Assembly: GCF_019049245.1 (NCBI RefSeq)
Contig: NZ_JAGMUK010000060.1
Coordinates: forward strand, 254,013-318,012
Length of the DNA: 64,000 nt
Direction of reading: 5' to 3'
Origin: Streptomyces sp. AC555_RSS877
Lineage (GTDB): Bacteria > Actinomycetota > Actinomycetes > Streptomycetales > Streptomycetaceae
The position numbers were made by a program, and so were the translations under genes. The notes under the pieces are model-generated. The model had not been told where the DNA came from. It was given only the letters and a program-made list of their open reading frames with translations, and did no database searches. Below are positions 51,412-61,075 of the stretch, in pieces (within the stretch, counting starts at the first letter, position 1; the number at the start of each line of letters is the position of its first letter).

Positions 51412-53178
51412 TTACAGGTACTGACCGGTGTTCGCCACCGTGTCGATGGAGCGTCCGGTGTCCGCACCCTGCTTTCCGGTGATGAGCGTACGGATGTAAA
51501 CGATCCGCTCGCCCTTCTTGCCGGAGATGCGGGCCCAGTCGTCCGGGTTGGTGGTGTTGGGCAGGTCCTCGTTTTCCTTGAACTCGTCCACGCAGGCCTG
51601 CAGGAGGTGGGAAACCCTCAGGCCCTTCTGGGTGTGCTCCAGGAAGTCCTTGATCGCCATCTTCTTGGCGCGGCCCACGATGTTCTCGATCATGGCGCCG
51701 GAATTGAAGTCCTTGAAGTAGAGGACTTCCTTGTCGCCATTGGCGTAGGTGACTTCCAGGAAGCGGTTTTCCTCGGATTCTGCGTACATGTGTTCCACGG
51801 CCGTCTGGATCATGCTCTGGACGGTGGTGGTCCTGCTGCCGCCGTGCTCGCCGAGGTCGTCGGAGTGCAGAGGGAGGCGCTCGGTGAGGTACTTGCCGAA
51901 GATGTCCTTGGCCGCTTCGGCGTCCGGACGCTCGATCTTGATCTTCACGTCGAGCCGGCCGGGTCGCAGGATGGCGGGGTCGATCATGTCCTCACGGTTG
52001 GAGGCACCGATCACGACCACGTTCTGCAGGCCCTCCACGCCGTCGATCTCGGCGAGCAGCTGCGGGACGATGGTGTTCTCCACGTCCGAGCTGACACCGG
52101 AACCACGGGTGCGGAAGAGGGACTCCATCTCGTCGAAGAAGACGATGACGGGGGTGCCCTCGCTGGCCTTCTCACGAGCACGCTGGAAGACCAGGCGGAT
52201 CTGCCGCTCGGTCTCGCCGACGTACTTGTTCAGGAGCTCGGGGCCCTTGATGTTGAGGAAGAAGCTCTTGCCCGTGGCCTGTCCGGTCACCTCGGCGACC
52301 TTCTTGGCCAGCGAGTTGGCGACGGCCTTGGCGATGAGCGTCTTGCCGCATCCAGGAGGCCCGTACAGCAGGACGCCCTTGGGCGGCCGCAGTTCGTGCT
52401 CCTTGAAGAGGTCGGGGTAGAGGTACGGGAGCTCGACCGCGTCGCGGATCGCCTCGATCTGGCCGCCCAGACCGCCGATCTGCTCGTAGCCGATGTCCGG
52501 GACCTCTTCGAGGACGAGCTCCTCGACCTCGCTCTTCGGGACGACCTCGTAGACATAGCCGGAACGAGGTTCGAGCAGCAGGGCGTCACCGGGACGGATG
52601 ACGACGTCCAGCAGCGGCTCGGCGAGCCGTACCACCCGTTCCTCGTCGGTGTGCCCCACCACGAGGGCGCGCTCGCCGTCCTCGAGGATCTCCTTGAGGG
52701 TGACGATGTCACCCACGCTCTCGTACTCCATGGCCTCGACCACGTTGAGAGCTTCGTTGAGCATCAGTTCCTGGCCGCGCCGGAGCTCGTCGACCTCGAC
52801 GCTGGGGCTGACGTTCACCCGTAGTTTGCGGCCGCCGGTGAAGATGTCGGCGGTGCCGTCCTCATTCGCCTGCAGGAAGACACCGAAGCCGGCCGGCGGC
52901 TGCGCGAGCCGGTCGACCTCCTCCTTGAGAGCCACGATCTGGTCTCGGGCCTCACGGAGCGTGTTGGCGAGTCGCTCGTTCTGAGCGGACACGCCGGCCA
53001 GGTTGGTCTGCAGCTCGACGATCCGCTCTTCGAGAATCCTCGTGTGTCGCGGAGAGTCGGCGAGCTTACGTCGCAGGACGGCGATCTCCTGCTCAAGGTA
53101 GGCAATCTGCCCGTCGGGGTCCTCGGACCCTCGTCCCGGGCGGATGCCGCGGTTCATGTCGTCGTCGTGGGCTGCCAC
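51412..53178 (-). CDS. arc: Proteasome-associated AAA ATPase Arc/Mpa
   Basis: The 588-residue protein has an N-terminal coiled coil (about 23-85, binds Pup), OB-fold interdomain, and one AAA+ module with Walker A (GPPGCGKT), Walker B (VIVFFDEMES) and sensor residues. It ends in TGQYL, the tail that docks into the proteasome alpha ring and opens the gate. It unfolds pupylated proteins. GTG 53178 is chosen because of the GGAGGAGGTG upstream. Confidence 0.96.
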   Translation of the reverse strand: MAAHDDDMNRGIRPGRGSEDPDGQIAYLEQEIAVLRRKLADSPRHTRILEERIVELQTNLAGVSAQNERLANTLREARDQIVALKEEVDRLAQPPAGFGVFLQANEDGTADIFTGGRKLRVNVSPSVEVDELRRGQELMLNEALNVVEAMEYESVGDIVTLKEILEDGERALVVGHTDEERVVRLAEPLLDVVIRPGDALLLEPRSGYVYEVVPKSEVEELVLEEVPDIGYEQIGGLGGQIEAIRDAVELPYLYPDLFKEHELRPPKGVLLYGPPGCGKTLIAKAVANSLAKKVAEVTGQATGKSFFLNIKGPELLNKYVGETERQIRLVFQRAREKASEGTPVIVFFDEMESLFRTRGSGVSSDVENTIVPQLLAEIDGVEGLQNVVVIGASNREDMIDPAILRPGRLDVKIKIERPDAEAAKDIFGKYLTERLPLHSDDLGEHGGSRTTTVQSMIQTAVEHMYAESEENRFLEVTYANGDKEVLYFKDFNSGAMIENIVGRAKKMAIKDFLEHTQKGLRVSHLLQACVDEFKENEDLPNTTNPDDWARISGKKGERIVYIRTLITGKQGADTGRSIDTVANTGQYL

Positions 53179-53421
53179 GGTCCTCACCTCCTCCAAGGGG
53201 AGCTGGACGCTTCCAGACCCTACCTGGGTGGGTGTCGATTGAAACCCCTAGATCAAAAGACTGTCGGGGTGTGTCCGATCTTCACCCTTGCGCTCTCCCT
53301 CACGCCAGGGGAATACCCACGGAACATGATTGGAAAGCTGCCGGAGGTAGGGTCAAAGTGTTCAACACCCGTCAGAGCTGGCCGGATTCCCGTTCGGCTC
53401 GACGCAGAAACGGCAGGAGAG

Positions 53422-53727
53422 ATGAGCGTGCAGCAGCAGGCCGGGGCCGCCAGCGACGATCTGGAGGTCTGGATCGACCAGGATCTGTGTACCGGCGACG
53501 GCATCTGCGCCCAGTACGCGCCCGAGGTGTTCGAGCTGGACATCGACGGCCTGGCCTATGTGAAGGGCTCCGGCGACGAACTCCTTCAGGACAAGGGCGC
53601 CACAACGCCCGTACCGTTGCCGCTTCTCACCGATGTGGTGGACTCCGCGAAGGAATGTCCGGGCGACTGCATCCACGTTCGCCGCGTTTCGGACAAGGTC
53701 GAGGTCTACGGTCCTGACGCCGAGTGA
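53422..53727 (+). CDS. Ferredoxin (3Fe-4S type)
   Basis: The 101-residue protein has cysteines in DLCTGDGICAQYAPEVFEL and ECPGDCIHV, the pattern of small actinobacterial 3Fe-4S ferredoxins that supply electrons to P450s or other oxygenases. ATG 53422 follows GGCAGGAGAG. It diverges from arc, with 243 bp between. No reductase or P450 gene is adjacent, so its partner is unknown; the conservon P450 is 30 kb away. Confidence 0.87.
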   Translation: MSVQQQAGAASDDLEVWIDQDLCTGDGICAQYAPEVFELDIDGLAYVKGSGDELLQDKGATTPVPLPLLTDVVDSAKECPGDCIHVRRVSDKVEVYGPDAE

Positions 53728-53785
53728 CACCGGCGCTACAACCCGTTACCGCTGTCTGATATCTCACACGGCCGGGTTGCGTGGT

Positions 53786-54364
53786 TCAGACGTTCTGTGC
53801 CCCGGCGGGTGTCGAGCGGACGAACGCGCCGTTCTTCCACGCCCACTTCGCGCTGTCCTTGACATCCGGGCAGCAACTGGGCACGTCAGCGGACGAATAG
53901 CCGAGGAGCGTCGCGAGGACGGCTCCGTCCCGGAGGGCGAAGTCGGTCACGGTGCGTCGGTCCTTGGGGTCGACCAGGGTGGCCACCACCCGGGGCTTGC
54001 CGCCGTCCGCCGCCCGGGTGAGGACGTACACGCCGTCGGGCGGGGTACCCATCGCCGCGTCGCAGTGCACCACGACCGCCGTCTCCGGCCTGCCGTCGCC
54101 GTCAAGGTCTCCGGAGGCCTTCTTCACCACGAGCTCCTTGACCCGACCGCACTCGATCGGGAAGTCGACACCCGTGGGGTCGAGGGGCCCGGTAACGGCC
54201 GGGGCGCCCTTGGTCTCCGGGCCGGCCGCCTGGGCCGCCGTGGCCGCGTTGGGTTGCAGGACCGAGGAGAGGGCCACTACCGCGGCGACCGCCGTCGCGG
54301 TGGCGACCCAGTGGATCGGACGGGTGTGGGTGTGTGCCAATTCCGGGACGGCGGATTGCTGCAC
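53786..54364 (-). CDS. Membrane-anchored or secreted protein with FG-GAP-like calcium-loop motif
   Basis: The 192-residue protein has a hydrophobic segment (IHWVATATAVAAVVALSSVL, residues about 18-38) that may be an uncleaved anchor or a signal peptide. A domain follows with SGDLDGDGRPETAVVVHC, a DxDxDG loop reminiscent of VCBS/FG-GAP repeats, and with a CC pair (SCCPDVKDS). GTG 54364 with GGGAGA upstream is chosen. Function is unknown. Confidence 0.7.
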   Translation of the reverse strand: MQQSAVPELAHTHTRPIHWVATATAVAAVVALSSVLQPNAATAAQAAGPETKGAPAVTGPLDPTGVDFPIECGRVKELVVKKASGDLDGDGRPETAVVVHCDAAMGTPPDGVYVLTRAADGGKPRVVATLVDPKDRRTVTDFALRDGAVLATLLGYSSADVPSCCPDVKDSAKWAWKNGAFVRSTPAGAQNV

Positions 54365-54508
54365 TGGAAAGTGTCTCCCGTGGGGCTGTACCGGTGGGGG
54401 TGGCCTGCATGGTGCCACACGTCACAGTGCGCGGGAACGGCGGGGTGGCAGTTCACAGTCCACTGGCTCTGCGAACCGGGCCGGGCCGAGGTGCTGCGGA
54501 TTCTGACT

Positions 54509-54588
54509 CCGCGTCAACGCGGATGCGCCGTGGCCGGGTTCCCGGAGGTGTCCGGGAACCCGGCCACGGCGTTTGTGCGTTGACGCGG
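54509..54588 (-). terminator. Very large nested hairpin downstream of trmI
   Basis: An inner perfect 20-base stem (54526-54545 with 54552-54571, loop AGGTGT) is enclosed by outer 12-base arms CCGCGTCAACGC and its exact complement (54509-54520, 54577-54588). A 5-base internal loop lies on each side between the two stems. It begins 26 bases after the trmI stop and likely ends the M50-trmI transcript. Its size is far beyond what termination needs. Confidence 0.85.
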
Positions 54589-54614
54589 CACGAGGCCGCC
54601 CTGGAGGGCGTGCT

Positions 54615-55517
54615 CTAGCGGCCTGCGCCCGCGTCGGCGTTGGGGCCGGTGTAGTCGTCGCCGTAGGCGCCCTTGGCGGGGCGGCGGCGGCGCATGGGCG
54701 GCTCGACGCCGTCGGCGAGGCGGCGGGCGGTGAGCAGGAAGCCGGTGTGGCCGATCATCCGGTGGTCCGGGCGGACGGCCAGGCCCTCGACGTGCCAGTT
54801 GCGGATCATCGACTCCCAGGCGGACGGCTCGTTGAAGCAGCCGAACTCGCGGATGGACTCGACGGTCCGGGCGAGCTGGGTGGTGGTCGCCACGTAGCAG
54901 CACAGGATGCCGCCGGGGACGAGCGCCTTGGAGACGGCCTCCAGGCACTCCCACGGGGCGAGCATGTCGAGGATGACCCGGTCGACGTCGGGGTCGCTCA
55001 GGTTGTCCTGGAGGTCGCCGACGGTGAGCTGCCAGGCCGGGTGCGGGCCGCCGAAGTAGCGCTCCACGTTCTGCCGGGCGATCTCGGCGAAGTCCTCGCG
55101 GCGCTCGTAGGAGTGCAGCATGCCCTGGTCGCCGATGGCGCGCAGCAGGAAGCTGCTGAGCGAGCCGGAGCCGACGCCGGCCTCGACGACGCGGGCGCCG
55201 GGGAAGATGTCGGCGAAGGCGAGGATCTGCCCCGCGTCCTTCGGGTAGACGACGGCTGCCCCGCGGGGCATGGACAGGACGTAGTCGGGGAGCAGGGGGC
55301 GCAGCGCGAGGTAGGCGACGTTCCCGGTGGTGCGGACAACGCTGCCCTCGGGAGCGCCGATCAGTTCGTCGTGCGGGAAGGAACCCTTGTGGGTGTGAAA
55401 ATTCTTCCCGGCCTCGAGCGTGAACGTGTAGTGGCGGCCCTTGGGGTCGGTCAGCTGAACCTGGTCCCCGACCTTGAAGGGCCCGCGCCTGCGGGCGGCA
55501 CCGGTCGGTTCGGACAT
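54615..55517 (-). CDS. trmI: tRNA (adenine-58-N1)-methyltransferase TrmI
   Basis: The 300-residue protein has the SAM motif EAGVGSGS (112-119), DRVILDMLAPWECLE, and an N-terminal barrel domain (GPFKVGDQVQLTDPKGRHYTFTLEAG), as in bacterial TrmI of actinobacteria. It methylates A58 in the T-loop of tRNA. It follows the site-2 protease gene by 46 bp. The gene is part of the conserved neighbourhood of the proteasome locus. Confidence 0.93.
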   Translation of the reverse strand: MSEPTGAARRRGPFKVGDQVQLTDPKGRHYTFTLEAGKNFHTHKGSFPHDELIGAPEGSVVRTTGNVAYLALRPLLPDYVLSMPRGAAVVYPKDAGQILAFADIFPGARVVEAGVGSGSLSSFLLRAIGDQGMLHSYERREDFAEIARQNVERYFGGPHPAWQLTVGDLQDNLSDPDVDRVILDMLAPWECLEAVSKALVPGGILCCYVATTTQLARTVESIREFGCFNEPSAWESMIRNWHVEGLAVRPDHRMIGHTGFLLTARRLADGVEPPMRRRRPAKGAYGDDYTGPNADAGAGR

Positions 55518-55563
55518 GTGACCAGCCTACCGGCGTTTGGGGGAGGCGCCGACCACCCGGTGT

Positions 55564-57504
55564 TCAGCTCGGGCGGGCCATCGCCTTCACGAAAGCCCGC
55601 TCCACGTCGGCCGCCGACAGGACGCCGTAGATCTCGCCGGTCTCCTCGACGACCAGGTACTCGGTGGCCGGCGTGGTGCGCAGGGCGTCCAGAAGGTCCT
55701 CGCCCGCCAGCTCCGCGGAGACCCGCATGCCCTCGGTGAGGTCCTGTGCGAGGCCGCTGACGGCGACCCAGGGGCGGCGGTGTTCCGGTACCCCCACGAT
55801 GGCGGCCTCGCGGACGAGGGACAGCGGGTTCCCGTCGGCGTCGACGACGACCAGGGCGCGCGCGCCGGCCGCATTGGCCCGGCGCAGGGCCTCGGAGAGC
55901 GGAGTGTTCGTCTCCACGGGAACCGCGCGGCGGGTGAGGTTGCGGGCGCGCAGCTCGGGCAGGTGTTCGCGCAGGCGGGCCATGCGCAGGCTGTTGCCGG
56001 CGCCGGTCCAGATGATGGCGGCGAGGATCGCGGCGAGCAGGGCGTCCATGACGGTGTCCATGCCGACGTTGTCCTCGGCGTTGGAGCCGAGCGCCCCGGA
56101 CTGGGTGAGCAGCGGCAGGCCGATCAGGACACAGACAGCGAGGGCGCGGCCGACCCAGGCGGCGGCGATGGTGCCGCTCATCGGCTTGCCGGTGATCTTC
56201 CAGACGACCGCGCGGAGCATACGGCCGCCGTCGAGGGGCAGGCCGGGCAGGAGGTTGAAGGCGGCGACGATGAGGTTGGAGATCATCAGGCCGGCCAGCA
56301 GCACGCCCGGGACCGTGCCGGGCTCGACGGGCAGCAGGGCGAGGTAGAAGAGGCCGGAGAGAACGAGGGAGAGCAGCGGGCCGACGAAGGCCAGCCAGAA
56401 CTCCCGCCCCGGGGTCTCGGCCTCCTTCTCGATCTCGGAGACCCCGCCGAAGAACTGGAGCTGGATGCGGCGGACGGGCAGCTTGAAGCGGAGGGCCGCG
56501 ACCGTGTGGGCCAGTTCGTGGATGAGCACGGAGGCGTAGAAGGCGACCGCGAAGAAGAGGGAGACCAGGTAGCGGGCGGCGCCGAGTTCCGGCAGCACGC
56601 GGTCGAGCTGGCCGCCGAACACCCAGGTGATCAGGGCGGCGACGAGGAACCAGCTGGGCGCGACATACACCGGCACCCCGAACGGCCGCCCCATCAGCAG
56701 CCCGCCGCCGGGCCCGGGTTCCCGGGGGCGCCTGGGCTGACGGCCCTTGGCGAGACCGGAGCGGGCGAGGGTGCGGTCGCCGGCGGAGGTGCCGTGGTGG
56801 GGGGCTTCCCCGGAGTGGGGGGTGGCGGCGGGCGCCGGGTCGCCGGCTCCCGCGTCCCGCGCTTGACCTGCGGGTACCTGCGCCTCGGTACCCCACGGGT
56901 CCTGCCCGCGCTCTGCGGAGCCATGGGCTCCGGAACCCTGGGGCGCGGGGGCCTCGGCGTCGCCGCCGGGTTCCGCGGGGGCCTTGGCCTCGGAACCGAG
57001 GTCCGCGGCGGCTTGGCTCCCGGATCCCTGCGCCTCGGGGCCGTGCGGTGGGGAGCCCGCTGCTTCGGGGCGGTGCGGTGGGAGACCAGCTGCTGCCGCG
57101 CCCTGCGCTTCGGGGCCGTCGGCTCGCGGAGCCGTTGCTCCGGTGCCGGATTCTGCGGGCCGGCTGCCTTCGTGACGGCCGGCTTCGTGACCGCTGACTT
57201 CGTGACTGCCGGCTACGGGACCCTTGGCTTCGTGATCCTTCGCTTCGTGGCCCTGGACCTGGGCCTGGTGCCCCTCGGCGTCGCTGTCCGTCGCGGCGTC
57301 CCCGGTGTTCTCCCCCTGGGGCGCGTCCAACCGTCGTACGACCATGGTCGGTTCGTCGGGTGGAGTGGTCTCGTCGGTGCCGGTGCGCTTCGGGGCCGGG
57401 TTGGGGCGTGCGGGGTCGGGGGCCGGGGCCGCAGGTGCTGCGTGGTGCTCGGCCGACTCGTCGTTGCCGGGCCGCGGCCGCCCGCTACCGCCGCTCTCGT
57501 CCAC
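55564..57504 (-). CDS. Site-2 protease family (M50) metallopeptidase with CBS domains and long disordered N-terminus
   Basis: The 646-residue protein has a low-complexity N-terminal stretch (about 1-270) with His/Glu/Ala/Gly repeats (HEAKDHEAKG, SGHEAGRHEG), then a membrane M50 core with zinc motif HELAH (His329, Glu330, His333) and NLLPGLPLDGGR. Two CBS domains (about 490-640, ending VERAFVKAMARPS) follow. M50 proteases cut membrane substrates such as anti-sigma factors. GTG 57504 is inferred; the frame runs open further, so the N-terminus is uncertain. It is divergent from the RecB-like gene. Confidence 0.87.
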   Translation of the reverse strand: MDESGGSGRPRPGNDESAEHHAAPAAPAPDPARPNPAPKRTGTDETTPPDEPTMVVRRLDAPQGENTGDAATDSDAEGHQAQVQGHEAKDHEAKGPVAGSHEVSGHEAGRHEGSRPAESGTGATAPRADGPEAQGAAAAGLPPHRPEAAGSPPHGPEAQGSGSQAAADLGSEAKAPAEPGGDAEAPAPQGSGAHGSAERGQDPWGTEAQVPAGQARDAGAGDPAPAATPHSGEAPHHGTSAGDRTLARSGLAKGRQPRRPREPGPGGGLLMGRPFGVPVYVAPSWFLVAALITWVFGGQLDRVLPELGAARYLVSLFFAVAFYASVLIHELAHTVAALRFKLPVRRIQLQFFGGVSEIEKEAETPGREFWLAFVGPLLSLVLSGLFYLALLPVEPGTVPGVLLAGLMISNLIVAAFNLLPGLPLDGGRMLRAVVWKITGKPMSGTIAAAWVGRALAVCVLIGLPLLTQSGALGSNAEDNVGMDTVMDALLAAILAAIIWTGAGNSLRMARLREHLPELRARNLTRRAVPVETNTPLSEALRRANAAGARALVVVDADGNPLSLVREAAIVGVPEHRRPWVAVSGLAQDLTEGMRVSAELAGEDLLDALRTTPATEYLVVEETGEIYGVLSAADVERAFVKAMARPS

Positions 57505-57678
57505 GGTGTCCCCTCGTTCGAAGCGTCCCCCGTGCCTGCCGGACGGGAGGGTCTCGGGTCGATGGTATGCGGCCGTGGCGACGCGTTCCGCCCCGGCACC
57601 CCCGTGTTTCCTCCGTCGTCGCACCGGCCACGACCGTGACTGGGTCACTGTCAGTGGCGGGCCGTATGGTCTGTCGTC

Positions 57679-58668
<990 letters not shown>

Positions 58669-58682
58669 CGAAGGAGACTTAC

Positions 58683-59354
58683 GTGGCCATCCGCGTCCTA
58701 CTGGTCGACGACCAGCCGCTGCTGCGCACCGGCTTCCGGATGATTCTGGAGGCCGAGCAGGATCTCGCGGTCGTCGGCGAGGCCGGAGACGGCCTCCAGG
58801 CTCTGGACCAGGTGCGGGCCTTGCAGCCCGACGTGGTTCTGATGGACATCCGTATGCCCCGGATGGACGGCGTGGAGGCGACCAGGCAGATCACCGGGCC
58901 CGGGCGGGACGGCCCGGCCAAGGTGCTGGTGCTGACCACGTTCGACCTCGACGAGTACGTGGTGGAGGCGCTGCGCGCGGGAGCCAGCGGTTTCCTGCTC
59001 AAGGACGCCCCGGCCAACGAGCTGGTCCAGGCGATCCGGGTGGTGGCCTCGGGCGAGGCGATGCTCGCGCCGAGCATCACGCGCCGGCTGCTCGACAAGT
59101 ACGCCACGCATCTGCCGTCCGGCGAGGAACCGGTCCCGGACACGCTGCACACCCTCACCGACCGTGAGGTGGAGGTGCTGAAGCTGGTGGCGCGCGGCCT
59201 GTCCAACGCGGAGATCGCCGCCGACCTCTTCGTCAGCGAGACCACCGTCAAGACGCACGTCGGTCACGTCCTCACCAAGCTGGGGCTGCGCGACCGAGTA
59301 CAGGCGGCGGTGTACGCGTACGAGAGCGGGCTGGTGCGCCCCGGGGCGCAGTAA
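58683..59354 (+). CDS. NarL/LuxR-family response regulator
   Basis: The 223-residue protein has a receiver domain (DD at 9-10, phospho-acceptor Asp55 in VVLMDIRMP, Lys in GFLLKDAP) and a C-terminal LuxR HTH (LTDREVEVLKLVARGLSNAEIAADLFVSETTVKTHVGHVLTKLGL). GTG 58683 follows AAGGAGA. No sensor kinase gene is adjacent, so this is an orphan regulator here; it is likely cotranscribed with the RecB-like nuclease. Confidence 0.92.
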   Translation: MAIRVLLVDDQPLLRTGFRMILEAEQDLAVVGEAGDGLQALDQVRALQPDVVLMDIRMPRMDGVEATRQITGPGRDGPAKVLVLTTFDLDEYVVEALRAGASGFLLKDAPANELVQAIRVVASGEAMLAPSITRRLLDKYATHLPSGEEPVPDTLHTLTDREVEVLKLVARGLSNAEIAADLFVSETTVKTHVGHVLTKLGLRDRVQAAVYAYESGLVRPGAQ

Positions 59355-59364
59355 ACGGTTCTAC

Positions 59365-59412
59365 GACGCCGAGGGCGCCCCCCGCTCACCAGCAGGGGGC
59401 GCCCTCGGCGTT
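59365..59412. terminator. Bidirectional terminator between the response regulator and the peptide-binding lipoprotein
   Basis: Arms GACGCCGAGGGCGCCCCC and GGGGGCGCCCTCGGCGTT form an 18-base stem (one G-T pair) with a 12-base loop, between two converging genes. Confidence 0.88.
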
Positions 59413-59426
59413 CGTGGGGCCCTCGC

Positions 59427-61007
59427 TCAGCCCTTGCTGAGCTCCCAGAAGCGGAACACGGTCGAGGCGTCGAGACAGTACTCCAGGCCGTAGACGTCGT
59501 CGCGGGTGACGGCGTACTGCTTGGCCTGCCAGACGGGCAGCACCGGGAGTTCGTCGGCGACGATGTCCTGGAGCTTGCCGTAGGAGTCGTCGGTGGCGGC
59601 GCGGTCGCTCTCGGCGGCGGTCTGCGGGATGAGCGTGCCGGTGATCGCCTTGTTGGCGTAGTTGTTGCTCAGCACGTTGCCCTCGCCGAAGAAGGGGGCC
59701 GTGAAGTTGTCGGCGTCCGGGTAGTCGGGCACCCAGCCCTTGACGTAGACGCCGTACTTGCCGTCGGCGATGTCCTGCTCGTACTGGTCGAAGGCGACGG
59801 ACTGCACGTCGGCGTCGAACAGGCCGCTGGCGTTGAGCTGTTCGGCGATCGCCGTCAGCTCGTCGTCGGTGGCGGGACCGTAGCGGGACGGGGTCGACCA
59901 GAGGGTCAGCTTCACCTTGCCGGTGACGCCGTCGGCCTGCAGGGCGGCGGCGGCCTTGGCCTTGGAGGGGCGGGCGCCGTAGGTGTCGAAGTAGGCCGTG
60001 TTGTGGCCGGAGATGCCCGCCGGGATGATCGAGTACAGCGGGGTGGCCGTGCCCTGGTAGACGTCCTTGATGAGGGCGTCGCGGTCGAGCAGGTGGGCTA
60101 TGGCCTTGCGGACGCCGAGCTGTCCGGCGACCGGGTCGTCCATGTTGAAGACGAGGTGCTGGACCTCCGCGCTGCTGCCCTCGACGATCTCCACGCCGGA
60201 ACTGTCGTCGGCCTGCTCGATGTCGGCGATGTCGCTCGCGGACAGGCCTCGGTAGGCGATGTCGACCTTGTTGGCGAGCAGTGACTTCTTCAGCGCGGCC
60301 TGGTCGCCGTGGAAGAACTTCAGCGTGACGCCGGTGTTCTGCACGTCGGCGGTGCCCTTGTAGTTCTCGTTGACCGAGAAGACGGCCTCGTCCTCGCCGA
60401 AGTGGTCCAACTTGTACGGGCCGGAGCCCACCGCCTCCCCGTCCTCGCGCAGCCCGTCGGCGTCGTACTGGGTGTGGTCGACGATGGAGCCGGCACCCGA
60501 GGCGATCTTGCTCGGGAAGGTGGCGTCGGGTGTGTTGAGGTGGAAGACCACCGTCTCCTCGTCCGGGGTCTCGACCTTCTCCAGCATGGGGAACATGATC
60601 GCGGGACCGGCGTCGTCATTGATCTTCAGCATGCGGTCGAAGGAGAACTTGACGTCCTCCGAAGTGAGCGAGTTGCCGTTGCTGAACTTGAGACCGTCCT
60701 TCAGGGTGCACTCGTAGACCTGGGTCCGCGTGTCCGTGAAGGAGCACTCCTCGGCGGCCTCCGGCTGCGGTTCCGTGGCGCCCTTGGGGAAGCTCATGAG
60801 CGACTGGAAGACGTTGTTGAACATCAGCCAGGAGCCGGGGTCGTAGCCGGAGGCGGGGTCGGTGGCCAGGACGTCGTCGGACATCCCCATCACCACCGAG
60901 GAGCCGCTGCCACCGGAGCCGCCTGACTCCGTTCCGCAGCCGGTCAACAGGCCGGAGGCCAGCCCCGCCACGATGGGCAGGACCGGCCACGGGTTGCGCT
61001 TGTTCAC
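59427..61007 (-). CDS. Peptide-binding lipoprotein of ABC transporter family 5 (first paralogue)
   Basis: The 526-residue protein has a lipoprotein signal with lipobox LLTGC (Cys24) and the SBP_bac_5 domain (residues about 75-520; SNGNSLTSEDVKFSFDRMLKI, SGPYKLDHFGEDE, VYVKGWVPDYPDADNF). It would bind oligopeptides or other solutes for an ABC importer, but no permease or ATPase genes are adjacent. It follows its paralogue by 68 bp. GTG 61007 is the start; an in-frame extension upstream exists but is not signal-like. Confidence 0.9.
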   Translation of the reverse strand: MNKRNPWPVLPIVAGLASGLLTGCGTESGGSGGSGSSVVMGMSDDVLATDPASGYDPGSWLMFNNVFQSLMSFPKGATEPQPEAAEECSFTDTRTQVYECTLKDGLKFSNGNSLTSEDVKFSFDRMLKINDDAGPAIMFPMLEKVETPDEETVVFHLNTPDATFPSKIASGAGSIVDHTQYDADGLREDGEAVGSGPYKLDHFGEDEAVFSVNENYKGTADVQNTGVTLKFFHGDQAALKKSLLANKVDIAYRGLSASDIADIEQADDSSGVEIVEGSSAEVQHLVFNMDDPVAGQLGVRKAIAHLLDRDALIKDVYQGTATPLYSIIPAGISGHNTAYFDTYGARPSKAKAAAALQADGVTGKVKLTLWSTPSRYGPATDDELTAIAEQLNASGLFDADVQSVAFDQYEQDIADGKYGVYVKGWVPDYPDADNFTAPFFGEGNVLSNNYANKAITGTLIPQTAAESDRAATDDSYGKLQDIVADELPVLPVWQAKQYAVTRDDVYGLEYCLDASTVFRFWELSKG

Positions 61008-61075
61008 TAGACACGTGCCCTTGTCGTTGATGTCGGACCCCGGGGCCACCCTCCCGGGCCCCGGGCACGGGAGGT

